Origin: Lactobacillales bacterium
Lineage (GTDB): Bacteria; Bacillota_I; Bacilli_A; RF39; UBA660
Reading direction: 5' to 3'
Assembly: GCA_015059545.1 (NCBI GenBank)
Contig: SVAG01000003.1
Span: forward strand, 115,054-179,053
DNA length: 64,000 bases
Below the pieces are notes generated by a model, which was not told where the DNA came from, did no database searches, and saw only the letters and a program-made list of their open reading frames with translations. This document shows positions 1 to 8,860 of the stretch, piece after piece. A program made the position numbers and the translations under genes. The stretch's first letter is position 1. The number at the start of each line of letters is the position of its first letter.

Positions 1-55
1 CACAAACTAACAAAGGAAAAATATTAATTTTTAAAAATGGTAATTTTAATTTATA

Positions 56-83
56 AAATATTAAAGATACTTTAATATTTTTT
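56..83 (+). terminator. Intrinsic terminator of the gene upstream of the window
   Basis: An 11-bp perfect stem (56-66 pairs with 70-80) with a 3-base loop is followed by a short T run. It lies just before holA and probably ends a plus-strand gene outside the window. Confidence 0.6.
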
Positions 84-90
84 CTTTATT

Positions 91-99
91 TGTTATAAT
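91..99 (+). promoter_or_regulatory. Extended -10 promoter element for holA
   Basis: TGTTATAAT is a perfect extended -10 (TG-N-TATAAT) placed 15 bases before the holA ATG. The -35 region at about 71-76 is weak, as is common for extended -10 promoters. AGGTGAT at 105-111 is the ribosome binding site. Confidence 0.5.
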
Positions 100-114
100 T
101 AAATAGGTGATAAT

Positions 115-1056
115 ATGTATTTATATTATGGATTAGAACAATTCTTAATTAGTAAAGAAATTGATAAGATTAAAAAAGATAATAATATAGAAGATATTGA
201 TATAGTTAGATATGATTTAGAAAATACTAAATTAGAAACTATAATAGAAGATGCTTTATCTATATCTTTATTTAGTAATAAGAAATTAATAATAGTAGAT
301 AATGCTTATATATTTACTGGAACAACAAATAAAAAATTAATTGAACAAAATACCGATGTTTTAAAAGATTATATTAATAATGGTGAATTTACTAATATTA
401 TAATTTTTAATATATTAAAAGAAAAACTTGATGAAAGAAAAAATATTGTTAAATTAATAAAAGAAAAAGGTATTGTTAAAGATTTTAATCTATCTAACAA
501 TATAAATAAATATATATTAGATATGTTTGATAACTATAAAATATCTAATAATAATATAAATTTATTAATAAATAGAGTAGGTAGTAATTTAGAAATATTA
601 AGTAGAGAAATAGAAAAAATCAAAATATATAAAGATAATGATCTAGAAATAAAAGAAGAAGATATAATTAATTTGACTACTAAAAATATAGATACTGACT
701 TTTTTAGTTTAATTGAAAATATTGTATCTAAAAATAAAGAAAAAGCGTTAGAAAGTTATTTTGAAATAATTAAATACGGTGAAGAACCTATAAAAATAAT
801 AGTTGTACTTGCTAATAAATTTAGACTTATATATCAAGCTAAAAATTTATATAAAAAAGGATATTCTGAAAAAGATATAAGTTCATTATTAGGAAGCAAT
901 TATTATGCTATAAAAAAATGTTTAGAAAGTAGTAGAAAATATAGTGATAAAGTATTACTTGATTGTATTTTAAAACTTGCTAATTTAGATATAGATATTA
1001 AAAATGGTAAAATAGATAAAAATTTAGGTTTAGAATTATTTATTATGACATTATAA
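115..1056 (+). CDS. holA: DNA polymerase III subunit delta
   Basis: This is the clamp-loader delta subunit, which opens the beta sliding clamp during replisome loading. The 313-residue length and the start MYLYYGLEQF followed by a short AAA+-like N-terminal domain are typical of Firmicutes HolA (YqeN). The delta subunit lacks a working P-loop, and none is seen here. The C-terminal helical part (FRLIYQAKNLYKKG and onward) matches the clamp-loader collar domain. In Bacillus holA precedes rpsT and gpr; here those genes lie 6-7 kb downstream, with pilus and ylbJ genes inserted. The start has a good AGGTGAT site. Confidence 0.93.
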   Translation: MYLYYGLEQFLISKEIDKIKKDNNIEDIDIVRYDLENTKLETIIEDALSISLFSNKKLIIVDNAYIFTGTTNKKLIEQNTDVLKDYINNGEFTNIIIFNILKEKLDERKNIVKLIKEKGIVKDFNLSNNINKYILDMFDNYKISNNNINLLINRVGSNLEILSREIEKIKIYKDNDLEIKEEDIINLTTKNIDTDFFSLIENIVSKNKEKALESYFEIIKYGEEPIKIIVVLANKFRLIYQAKNLYKKGYSEKDISSLLGSNYYAIKKCLESSRKYSDKVLLDCILKLANLDIDIKNGKIDKNLGLELFIMTL

Positions 1057-1079
1057 AAAGACACTTAATAGTGTCTTTT
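1056..1079. terminator. Bidirectional terminator, holA / pilB-like gene
   Basis: AAAAGACACT and AGTGTCTTTT form a 10-bp stem with a 4-base loop. It is A-flanked on one side and T-flanked on the other, so it can serve both converging genes. It overlaps the stop codons of both. Confidence 0.75.
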
Positions 1080-2481
1080 AAAATTGTATATCGATTGTAT
1101 CTAAATCTTTTAATATATCATTAACATTTATCATGTTATTTTTAATTTTTTCTTCTGTTGAAACATTTTTATTTATTTCTTCAGTTTTTGTAGGTGGAGT
1201 TATATTTGCTACTTCTTCTTTTTCAGCACTATGATTACTTATATTTGTTAAATCTAAAGCATCTTTTAAACTTGATTCTCCTTCAGTTGATTTATCATCA
1301 TTATCTAATTCTATTATTTTTAATATTTCTTCAACTGTTGTTTCACCATTTGCTACTTTTTCTAAACCATCTTGAAGTAGGGTATTAACATCACTACTAT
1401 AAACTAATTTTCTTAATTTATCTTTTCTAAGATTACTACTAATAGCATCTTTTATTTCTTGATTAACTAATAATACTTCATGGATAGCTATACGACCTTT
1501 ATAACCATTTGAACATTCTTCGCATCCTTCAGTAGTGTATATTTCTTCAACATCTTTATTTAAAACTTTTTTAAATAGATCTTTTTCATATTCATTTGTT
1601 TGTCTTTTTGTTTTACAGTTTGGACATAATTTTCTAGCTAATTTTTGTGATACAATTCCTGTTAAAGCACTTGAGAGTAGGTATCTTTCAACATCCATAT
1701 CTAATAAACGTTCAATTGTATTAAGTGAGTTATTGGTGTGGATTGTAGATAATACTAAGTGTCCTGTAATAGAAGCACGAACAGCTATTTTAGCAGTTTC
1801 TGTATCACGAATTTCCCCAATCATTATAATATTAGGGTCTTGACGTAAGATAGAACGTAGTGCATTAGCAAATGTAAGACCAATTTCACTGTTTGTTTGT
1901 ACTTGGTTAACACCTTCAATATTCATTTCTATTGGGTCTTCAACTGTAATAATATTAGTGTCTTCTTTATTTAGTCTTTGTAATACAGAGTATACTGTAG
2001 TAGATTTCCCAGATCCAGTAGCACCTGTTACTAAAATAATACCATTTGGAGCTGAAATCATTTTTACTATTTTTTCATAATTTTCGTCTGTAAATCCTAA
2101 AGATTCAAGTCCAGCTTGACTCATTGTATAATCCAAGATACGGACAACTATTTTTTCTCCATTTATAGTAGGTAAGCAAGATACACGAAGATCTAAATCA
2201 ATATTTTGTAATGTTGTTTTAATAGCACCATCTTGTGGTAATCTTGATTCAGTTATATTCATACCTGATATAATTTTAATACGTGTTATTAAGTTCTTTT
2301 TAATATCATTAGGAACTTCAGCATAATCTATTAAAGCACCATCTATACGTATTCTAATTAACATGAAATTTTCATGTGGGTCAAAGTGAATATCACTCGC
2401 ATTTCTTTTACTACTATCAACTAATATTTCATTTACTATTTCAACTACAGGGATTTTATCAAAATCAAATTTTTTTAACAT
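1078..2481 (-). CDS. Type IV pilus / type II secretion assembly ATPase (PilB/GspE family)
   Basis: This is the cytoplasmic hexameric ATPase that powers pilin polymerisation. The Walker A GATGSGKSTT is at residues 153-162, followed by the Asp box (EDPIE) and Walker B region (IGEIRDTETA). A zinc-binding tetracysteine (CPNC, then CEEC about 35 residues later) lies before the C-terminal helices. At 467 residues it lacks the long N-terminal domains of PilB and begins almost directly with the N2 domain, so it is closer to ComGA. An Asn/Lys/Glu-rich tail of about 70 residues follows the core. The prepilin genes diverge upstream; the matching platform and peptidase genes are at 22.9-25.6 kb. Confidence 0.9.
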   Translation of the reverse strand: MLKKFDFDKIPVVEIVNEILVDSSKRNASDIHFDPHENFMLIRIRIDGALIDYAEVPNDIKKNLITRIKIISGMNITESRLPQDGAIKTTLQNIDLDLRVSCLPTINGEKIVVRILDYTMSQAGLESLGFTDENYEKIVKMISAPNGIILVTGATGSGKSTTVYSVLQRLNKEDTNIITVEDPIEMNIEGVNQVQTNSEIGLTFANALRSILRQDPNIIMIGEIRDTETAKIAVRASITGHLVLSTIHTNNSLNTIERLLDMDVERYLLSSALTGIVSQKLARKLCPNCKTKRQTNEYEKDLFKKVLNKDVEEIYTTEGCEECSNGYKGRIAIHEVLLVNQEIKDAISSNLRKDKLRKLVYSSDVNTLLQDGLEKVANGETTVEEILKIIELDNDDKSTEGESSLKDALDLTNISNHSAEKEEVANITPPTKTEEINKNVSTEEKIKNNMINVNDILKDLDTIDIQF

Positions 2482-2584
2482 AAAAAATTCAACTCCTTTT
2501 TATTCTTAATTTAGGACTAGATTTTATCCTAGATATATTATATAATATTATTAGGGTAAAATGCAATAACAAAGGAGTTAATTT

Positions 2585-3121
2585 ATGAAAAAAAGAAATA
2601 AGGGGTTCATGTTAATTGAAACATTAGTTGTATCTACTTTTATAATAACAGTACTTATATATTTATATATTCAATTTGTTAATTTAAAGAAAAGTTATGA
2701 CACAAGTTTTAGTTATGATACTATACCAGGATTATATAGTGCTAAAGAAATTGATAAATTTATAAATAATAATTATGGATATGCTGATTTCATTGAAGAA
2801 GTTGATTCTAATGATAATAAATATATTGAATTAGTAGATGAAAATAAATGTGATTATATATACTTTTCAGGTAATATTAATTATTGTGATAGACTTATAA
2901 GTAATTCTAATATGAAAACTGTATTGCTTGCTAGTACAGATATAAGTAAATTAAAAGAAAATTTAAAAACAAACAATCCTTATTCAAATGAATTATATTT
3001 ATATGTAAAAAATATGAATTTAAAAAATTTAGAAAATTCTTATATTTTAATTGTTGAGTATAATGATAAAACTTTCTCATATGTAAAAATTGAAAAGACT
3101 GTAGGTGAAGATAATGAATAA
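2585..3121 (+). CDS. Type IV prepilin-like protein
   Basis: The N-terminus is a class III prepilin leader: a short basic peptide (MKKRNKG), then FMLIETLVV. The conserved Glu is at position 5 of the predicted mature protein, followed by a hydrophobic helix to about residue 30. Cleavage by the prepilin peptidase at 22908-23675 is expected after the Gly. The rest (about 145 residues) is an acidic globular domain with two Cys near the middle and no family I recognise. A ribosome site (AAAGGAG) precedes the ATG. It overlaps the next gene by 8 bases, so the two are translationally coupled minor pilins. Confidence 0.85.
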   Translation: MKKRNKGFMLIETLVVSTFIITVLIYLYIQFVNLKKSYDTSFSYDTIPGLYSAKEIDKFINNNYGYADFIEEVDSNDNKYIELVDENKCDYIYFSGNINYCDRLISNSNMKTVLLASTDISKLKENLKTNNPYSNELYLYVKNMNLKNLENSYILIVEYNDKTFSYVKIEKTVGEDNE

Positions 3122-4433
3122 AAAGGGATTTACAGTTGTTGAACTTATGACTACATTTGCTTTAGTAGCCATTATTTCTATTTTATTAATAAATCTTACT
3201 ATTACTTTAAAAGAAATATATGTAAATGGTGATATGAAAACAGCCCTTCTTACAAAACAAGGAACTATGACAGATAAAATATATAAAGATTTGAAAGAAA
3301 ATAAATTAATTAGTTTAACTTCTTGTGGAACTAATTGTATTAATTTTGAATATGAAACTGGTACTAAAGTATTAAAAATTAATAAAGACAAAAAAATATT
3401 AACTTATGATAATTATTCAATTAAATTAGGTGATGGAGGATATTTTGGTACTGTAGAAATTAGTAATTATGATTCAGATATAGGATATATTTTAAATTTA
3501 AATGTTCCTATATATAATAGACTTGTAAAAGGAAATTTTGGTATAAATATTAATCATCAATTAGAAGATTTAATATTTGATGATACAATTTCTTTTGATA
3601 TTGTAGAAAAAAATAAAAAAATTATATGTAAAAGAGCAGTAAATCTTCATACTGAAGAATGTAAACAAACTGATGAAGAATATTTTTGTAGTGCTGCAGG
3701 TTATACAAAAAATGGTTCAAAAGGAACATCTATAATTACTTATGGTAATTTTGGCATAAAAGGTGTACTTACAAGTGGAGATGCATTTGATTGTGATGTT
3801 AATGGTGATGGAATTTATAATGCAGAAAATGAAAGATTTTATTATTTAACTGATATAGATAAAAATACTGCATCATTAATTTATTATAATAATACAGCAA
3901 AAGGTGTGCCAGATAATACAAATGCTAGTTCAGTTGCATATGATGATACTCATGGAACAACAAATGATACTGTTAAGAATAATTATGGACCAGTAACAGC
4001 AATAACTAATTTACCTACAACAACTCAATGGAAAAATGTAAAATTAAAAAATATTAATAGACAAATTTTAAATGAATCAGGTGGTTCTACAACAGCAGCC
4101 GGAACACTTCCTGCTAAATTTAATTATAGTGGATATACAGCAAGGTTAATAACAGTTGATGAACTAGATAAAGCTTGTAAAGTGACTATTGGAACAGAAT
4201 CAAAAGGAGAATTTGATAATTGTATCTATTTATTAGAAAATTCAATTTTTTCAAGTGATTCAATCAATAGTAATAAAGGATATTGGATAGAAAATGCTAG
4301 TAAAAAAAATATTAATTCTTCATGGACTTTTTATTCAGGAGGCAGAGCAGGAGTTCGTAATCTAGTATATAATAATAATGGATATGGTGTTAGACCAGTA
4401 ATAGAAGTGGCTAAGGAAAATATTGCATATTAA
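3114..4433 (+). CDS. Large prepilin-like protein with C-terminal lectin-like domain
   Basis: I place the start at ATG 3114, 5 bases after AGGTGA, rather than at the in-frame GTG 3105 inside that site. The protein (439 residues) opens with a class III prepilin signal (MNKKG, then FTVVELMTTF with Glu at +5) and a hydrophobic helix. After a pilin-type domain of about 160 residues there is a Cys-containing region with a dockerin/EF-hand-like loop (D228, N230, D232, G233, N236). The end, with a GYGVRPVIEV motif, resembles the DUF6273-type repeat of surface proteins in gut Firmicutes. It is probably a tip adhesin or minor pilin; the ligand is unknown. Confidence 0.8.
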   Translation: MNKKGFTVVELMTTFALVAIISILLINLTITLKEIYVNGDMKTALLTKQGTMTDKIYKDLKENKLISLTSCGTNCINFEYETGTKVLKINKDKKILTYDNYSIKLGDGGYFGTVEISNYDSDIGYILNLNVPIYNRLVKGNFGININHQLEDLIFDDTISFDIVEKNKKIICKRAVNLHTEECKQTDEEYFCSAAGYTKNGSKGTSIITYGNFGIKGVLTSGDAFDCDVNGDGIYNAENERFYYLTDIDKNTASLIYYNNTAKGVPDNTNASSVAYDDTHGTTNDTVKNNYGPVTAITNLPTTTQWKNVKLKNINRQILNESGGSTTAAGTLPAKFNYSGYTARLITVDELDKACKVTIGTESKGEFDNCIYLLENSIFSSDSINSNKGYWIENASKKNINSSWTFYSGGRAGVRNLVYNNNGYGVRPVIEVAKENIAY

Positions 4434-4456
4434 AAGCACTTATTTGTGCTTTTTTA
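4432..4456. terminator. Bidirectional terminator, pilin operon / ylbJ
   Basis: AAAAGCAC (4432-4439) pairs with GTGCTTTT (4446-4453), and a T run follows. It also overlaps the ylbJ stop region on the minus strand. Confidence 0.7.
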
Positions 4457-5377
4457 TATTATAAAATCAAATAAAAAGTATATTAATAAGCCGGTAATAG
4501 AAGAATGAAGTAATCTTGCTATTAGATATGGTTGATATTTAATTGGAGTATCAGAAATTATACTTTTTACTTGCATATGAACACTTATTCCTCCAAATGA
4601 AAGTATCATTCCAATAATGGTACTTTTTTGTTTTAAAGTGATATCTAATATACTTATATTACTAATACCACCTGTCATTTCTAAAATACCACTTATAATA
4701 CCTTTTATATATGGATTAAATACTATATATTCATTCAATAAATTAGTTATTACTAAAAATACTATGATAGTACCCAGTATTAAAAAAAGAGTATTAAATG
4801 CATTTAAAATAGAAGTAGATAGTATATTTGAAAAAGATAAAGTTTCTTTTTTTATATTCATATTTGTATTGTTAATAGGTGTTTTAATTATATTTCTAAG
4901 TAAAAAACCAACTATAAAATTAGTTAAATAATGAATTATTAATATAAATAATCCAATTTTTTTATTATTTAAAAAAGTAATAGAAATAGCACCTAATATA
5001 AATAAAGGATTAGAAAAATGAGTAAACATAAGTATTTTAGTAGCTTCTAATTCATTTATTTCTCCTTTTAAATATAAATCTTTTGTATATTTAGAATTAC
5101 TTGGAAAACCTGATATCATACTCATTACTAATATAAAAGCACATTTAGAATTAATTTTAAAAAAATTATTCATTATGGGTTTAAATAACTTAGAAATAAA
5201 TTCTACAAAACCATAATTTACTAATAATTCTGAAATAATAAAAAAAGGAAAAAGAGAAGGAAAAATACTATTTTTAAATATTTCTATTGCTTGTACAACA
5301 GTATTTATAACAATAGAAGAATTTAAAAGAATTAAATATGCTACTACGATAAGAAAAATCATTATTATCTTTTTCAT
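4454..5377 (-). CDS. ylbJ: Sporulation integral membrane protein YlbJ
   Basis: This is a polytopic membrane protein of the nucleoside-transporter gate fold. In Bacillus it is made in the mother cell under SigE and is needed for a sound spore cortex. At least seven hydrophobic segments are visible. The family signature FPSLFPFFIISELL is at about residue 40 and SGFPSNSKYTKDLY at about 90, with the SFGGISVHMQV motif near the C-terminus. It is divergent from a ylbL-type protease; in Bacillus ylbJ and ylbL are also neighbours. The ribosome site is AAGGTGAAATAA-ATG. Confidence 0.88.
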   Translation of the reverse strand: MKKIIMIFLIVVAYLILLNSSIVINTVVQAIEIFKNSIFPSLFPFFIISELLVNYGFVEFISKLFKPIMNNFFKINSKCAFILVMSMISGFPSNSKYTKDLYLKGEINELEATKILMFTHFSNPLFILGAISITFLNNKKIGLFILIIHYLTNFIVGFLLRNIIKTPINNTNMNIKKETLSFSNILSTSILNAFNTLFLILGTIIVFLVITNLLNEYIVFNPYIKGIISGILEMTGGISNISILDITLKQKSTIIGMILSFGGISVHMQVKSIISDTPIKYQPYLIARLLHSSITGLLIYFLFDFII

Positions 5378-5387
5378 TTATTTCACC

Positions 5388-5422
5388 TTACTAATTATAT
5401 GTAATTATGATATAATTAGTAA
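5388..5422. promoter_or_regulatory. Palindromic divergent promoter / operator between ylbJ and ylbL-type gene
   Basis: TTACTAATTATAT (5388-5400) is perfectly repeated in inverse at 5410-5422 with 9 bases between. Each arm holds a TATAAT box on opposite strands (plus 5411-5416, minus 5399-5394). Each arm's outer TTACTA sits 17 bases from the other arm's -10 box, so it could act as its weak -35. The plus-strand promoter would give a 31-base leader for the protease gene. The minus one would start inside the ylbJ ribosome site, so its use for ylbJ is doubtful. Confidence 0.45.
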
Positions 5423-5453
5423 GAAAAACATATAATTATTTGAAAGGATTAAT

Positions 5454-6449
5454 ATGAAAAAAATAATAAATTTATTAAAAAATAATATATCTTTTATTTT
5501 AACTTTAATTATTACATTTTTTGTTTTAACATTTGAACTTCCTTATTATATAGAAGCTCCAGGTGGTTTAATAGATTTAAAAAATAGATATGAAATAGAA
5601 CAAAGTTATGATATAAAAGGTAGTATTAACATGACATATGTATCAGAGTATAAAGCTACAATAGCAACTTTTTTAATAGCAAAACTAAATAATGATTTAG
5701 ATATTTATAAAAAAGAAGAAATATTACCTAATAATATAACAGAAGAAGAAAATGATTTTTTAGGTGAGATGTTACTTAAAGAAGCTAGTAATAATGCTAT
5801 TATAAATGCTTATAAAAAAGCCGAAAAAGAATATAAAATAGTAGATGAAAAATTATATGTAACATATATATATGAAGAAGCTAAAACTGATTTAAAAATA
5901 AAAGATCAAATTATAAGCGTTGATGGTATTAATGTAAAAAACAAACAAGAAATAAATAATATTATTAAAAATAAAAATATAAATGATATGATAAATATTA
6001 AAGTAATTAATAATAAAAAAGAATACAATAGATATGCTTATGTATTAAAAGATAATATTATTGGAATAATAGCAACAAGTAATAAAAAAATAAACACATT
6101 TCCTAAAATAAAAGTAAATTATGAAAATAATGAATTTGGATCTAGTGGTGGACTTATGACATCTTTATCAATATATAGTAAATTAATAAATTATGATATT
6201 ACAAATGGATATACTGTTTCTGGTACAGGAACAATTGATGATGCTGGAATAGTAGGGGAAATAGATGGTGTTAAATATAAATTAAAAGGTGCTGTTAAAG
6301 AAAACGCTGATATTTTCTTAGTTCCTTGTGGAGATAATTATAAAGAAGCAATTAAATTAAAAAAAGAGAACAATTATGATATAGAAATAGTAGAAGTTAA
6401 AACATTTGATGATGTAATTAATTATTTAAATAAAAAAAGAGATATCTAA
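5454..6449 (+). CDS. ylbL: Membrane-anchored PDZ-Lon-type serine protease (YlbL/SepM family)
   Basis: One N-terminal membrane helix (residues 12-30) anchors an extracytoplasmic protease. The order is a linker region, then a PDZ domain (about 130-200) and a Lon-like catalytic domain. The catalytic Ser lies in GSSGGLMTSL and the general-base Lys in the YKLKGAVKENAD stretch. Relatives process the competence-linked pheromone in streptococci (SepM) and take part in Bacillus checkpoint recovery by degrading a division inhibitor (YlbL). The substrate here cannot be read from sequence. The ATG follows AAAGGATTAAT. Confidence 0.87.
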   Translation: MKKIINLLKNNISFILTLIITFFVLTFELPYYIEAPGGLIDLKNRYEIEQSYDIKGSINMTYVSEYKATIATFLIAKLNNDLDIYKKEEILPNNITEEENDFLGEMLLKEASNNAIINAYKKAEKEYKIVDEKLYVTYIYEEAKTDLKIKDQIISVDGINVKNKQEINNIIKNKNINDMINIKVINNKKEYNRYAYVLKDNIIGIIATSNKKINTFPKIKVNYENNEFGSSGGLMTSLSIYSKLINYDITNGYTVSGTGTIDDAGIVGEIDGVKYKLKGAVKENADIFLVPCGDNYKEAIKLKKENNYDIEIVEVKTFDDVINYLNKKRDI

Positions 6450-6457
6450 TCTCTTTT
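6435..6457. terminator. Bidirectional terminator, ylbL-type gene / transglutaminase-like gene
   Basis: AAAAGAGAT and ATCTCTTTT form a 9-bp stem that overlaps the stop codons of the converging genes. Confidence 0.65.
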
Positions 6458-7370
6458 ATTTTGCTTCTAAAAATAAATTTTTATTGTATATATGTTCATT
6501 GTCTTTTTTGTTTTCAAGTGTTTTAGTATCAATTAAATAGTAGTCAAATTGTAAAATATTTTTTCCAGTATTAGTAACTGGGTCATCCCAAGTTAAATCT
6601 AAATGTTTCCAACTATTATTTATATATATATAATTCCATATATGATTTTCACTTGATATTTTATAACTTTTAATATTCATTTTTTCTAAAAATAATTCCA
6701 TAGCATCTGTATAACCACCACATAATCCAATTTTTTGTATTAGTGGGCCATAAGCAGTATTTGATTTATATTTTCTATCTTCAGTAGCTGTATTAACCCA
6801 ATTTTTATCATAAACCGAGTTATTTATAATATAGTTATGTATTGTTTTAATTTTTTGTTCATCTGTCATTGTATTATTGATAATTTTATTATATATAGTA
6901 TCAACTTGTTTATTTATTAATGTAATTTCATAATTATTATATAGTTTAGTTATATCAACTGTAATTCTTCCAAAATTATTCATATTAACACTTATAGAAT
7001 TATAACTGTTATATGGATGAACGTAATTATTAATAATAGATAATATTTCGTTTTCTGGATCTGTTATTTCTTCAATATCTTTAACACAATCTTTATATTC
7101 TTCACCACAATAAAATGTAAAATTAGTTTCACCATTATTAAGAATTGTATAGAAAACATTATATAATTCTTGTTTACTATTTGGATAGAAATTATTTGTT
7201 CTTTGAACGAATTCAAAATCATAATTTCTTGTATATTCATTTGGAGTAGGGATAGAACATTCCTTTTTATATATAAAATTATCTATTACATAATTAGTGA
7301 TATTCTCTTTATAACATAATGTAAGAATTAATAATGTTGTAAGAAATAAAAACGCAAATACTTTTTTCAT
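6456..7370 (-). CDS. Exported transglutaminase-like cysteine protease-fold protein
   Basis: An N-terminal hydrophobic stretch (residues 4-20) looks like a signal peptide or anchor. There is no clean lipobox, although a Cys follows the helix. A transglutaminase-like core fills the second half: the catalytic Cys is in GLCGGYTDAM, the His in SSENHIWNYI and the Asp in HLDLTWDDP. The helix before the Cys (KIKTIHNYIINNSVYDKNW) is typical of this superfamily. Such exported proteins are usually peptidases or cross-linkers of surface proteins. It is a stand-alone gene with its own AGGTGAT site. Confidence 0.78.
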   Translation of the reverse strand: MKKVFAFLFLTTLLILTLCYKENITNYVIDNFIYKKECSIPTPNEYTRNYDFEFVQRTNNFYPNSKQELYNVFYTILNNGETNFTFYCGEEYKDCVKDIEEITDPENEILSIINNYVHPYNSYNSISVNMNNFGRITVDITKLYNNYEITLINKQVDTIYNKIINNTMTDEQKIKTIHNYIINNSVYDKNWVNTATEDRKYKSNTAYGPLIQKIGLCGGYTDAMELFLEKMNIKSYKISSENHIWNYIYINNSWKHLDLTWDDPVTNTGKNILQFDYYLIDTKTLENKKDNEHIYNKNLFLEAK

Positions 7371-7419
7371 ATTATCACCTAATATAATTATAACACATAA
7401 AGTTTATTAATCAATTAAA

Positions 7420-7440
7420 AAAAATGTCATTAGACATTTT
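7420..7440 (-). terminator. Terminator of rpsT
   Basis: AAAATGTC-ATTA-GACATTTT hairpin overlapping the rpsT stop codon, with T-rich flank on the minus strand. Confidence 0.6.
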
Positions 7441-7702
7441 ATTGCATATCATTTACTTTTTTAGTTAATCTTGATTTATTACGAGCTACATAGTTGTTTG
7501 TAACAACTTTTGCTGATCCAGCCTTGTCAATTCTTTTAATTGCTACTTTTAAAGCTTCTTTAGCAGCATCTTTATCTTTACTAGCTACAGCTCTTTCAAC
7601 GTTTTTAATAGCTGTTTTCATACTAGCTTTGTAATTATTATTTATAACTCTTTTCTTTTCAATAGTTTTTACTGCTTTTTTAGCATTTTTCATATTTGGC
7701 AT
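7439..7702 (-). CDS. rpsT: 30S ribosomal protein S20
   Basis: An 87-residue, very basic, all-helical protein that binds 16S rRNA in the body of the small subunit. The N-terminus MPNMKNAKKAV and the pattern of Lys-rich helices ending in LTKKVNDMQ fit S20. A strong GGAGGTG site sits 5 bases before the start, consistent with high expression. In Bacillus rpsT and gpr are adjacent and divergent; the same arrangement is kept here. Confidence 0.95.
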   Translation of the reverse strand: MPNMKNAKKAVKTIEKKRVINNNYKASMKTAIKNVERAVASKDKDAAKEALKVAIKRIDKAGSAKVVTNNYVARNKSRLTKKVNDMQ

Positions 7703-7801
7703 ATTTTCACCTCCAAGTCATTAACATATCCATTTTATCAAAAAAAATATAAAAAAGCAAATAAAAAGTATAATTTTGGTAAAAATATTAATGGTGATAC
7801 T

Positions 7802-8833
7802 ATGAGTCATGAAATAAATTTAGAAAAATATGAAATAAGAACGGATTTAATAGATGAAGTAATAGAAAATAAAAAAATCGATAATATAAATTCTAATGTT
7901 GAAAATATTGATAATATAAAAATACAAAATATTCATTTAGATAAAAAATCAAGTAAATTAATAAATAAAAAAGAAGGAAATTATACAACAATAATATTTG
8001 ATGATATTACAGATTATGATAATAAAGAAAAAGTAAAAAATATATTTATAAATGAATTAAAAAAAATAATAGATAATTTAAATATTAAAGATAAAAAAGC
8101 CTTAATAATAGGACTTGGAAATGAAAAATCAACTCCAGATTCATTAGGGCCATTATCAGTTAATAATATTATTGTTACAAATCATTTATATATGTTAGAT
8201 GAATTAGATGATGGATTTATACCTGTTTCAGCCTTTATACCGAATGTAACAGGTGTTACAGGTATAGAAACTAGTGATTTAATAAAAAACGTCGTAAATA
8301 GCGTAAAACCATCGTTTTTGATAGTAATTGATTCATTAGCAAGTAGTTCTATTGATAGAGTTAATAAAACTATTCAAATAACTGATACAGGTATTCATCC
8401 TGGAAGTGGGGTAGGAAATAGTAGAAAAGAAATAAGTTATGAAACAATTGGTATACCAATAATCGCAATTGGAGTTCCAACAGTTGTAGATGCAACTATT
8501 ATAGTAAGTGATACTATAAATTATATGGAAAAACATTATGTATTTAATAAAAAATTTCAGAATGATCCTATGAGTAAGTTAACAATAAGTAGTAGTGTAA
8601 ATTATTTAAAAAATGAAATAAATGTTTCTTTAGAAGATAAAAAAGAATTATTAGGTTTATTAGGTAATTTTAATAAAGAAGAAATAAAAACACTTATATT
8701 TGAAGTGTTAAATCCAATTGGTTATAATTTAATGGTTACTCCTAAAGAAATTGATTTTGTAATAGAAAAATTAAGTGATATTATTGGAAATGGTATAAAT
8801 AGAGCTCTTCATAAAAAAATAGAAAATATATAA
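7802..8833 (+). CDS. gpr: Germination protease (spore protease GPR)
   Basis: This aspartic-like endopeptidase degrades small acid-soluble spore proteins during germination. It is made as a zymogen in the forespore. The N-terminal EIRTDLIDE segment is the typical prosequence region. The core motifs GLGNEKSTPDSLGP and HPGSGVGNSRKEIS are clear, and GVPTVVDATII follows. The 343-residue length is normal. It is strong evidence that the organism makes, or recently made, endospores. The promoter is not obvious; a forespore SigG promoter would be expected. Confidence 0.94.
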   Translation: MSHEINLEKYEIRTDLIDEVIENKKIDNINSNVENIDNIKIQNIHLDKKSSKLINKKEGNYTTIIFDDITDYDNKEKVKNIFINELKKIIDNLNIKDKKALIIGLGNEKSTPDSLGPLSVNNIIVTNHLYMLDELDDGFIPVSAFIPNVTGVTGIETSDLIKNVVNSVKPSFLIVIDSLASSSIDRVNKTIQITDTGIHPGSGVGNSRKEISYETIGIPIIAIGVPTVVDATIIVSDTINYMEKHYVFNKKFQNDPMSKLTISSSVNYLKNEINVSLEDKKELLGLLGNFNKEEIKTLIFEVLNPIGYNLMVTPKEIDFVIEKLSDIIGNGINRALHKKIENI

Positions 8834-8838
8834 AAAAA

Positions 8839-8860
8839 CTTATATGTTATAACATATAAG
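8839..8860 (-). terminator. Terminator of the small membrane protein gene
   Basis: CTTATATGTTATAACATATAAG is a perfect palindrome followed on the minus strand by seven T. It spans the stop codon of the 35-residue gene. On the plus strand it lacks a T run, so it is a weak terminator for gpr. Confidence 0.6.
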
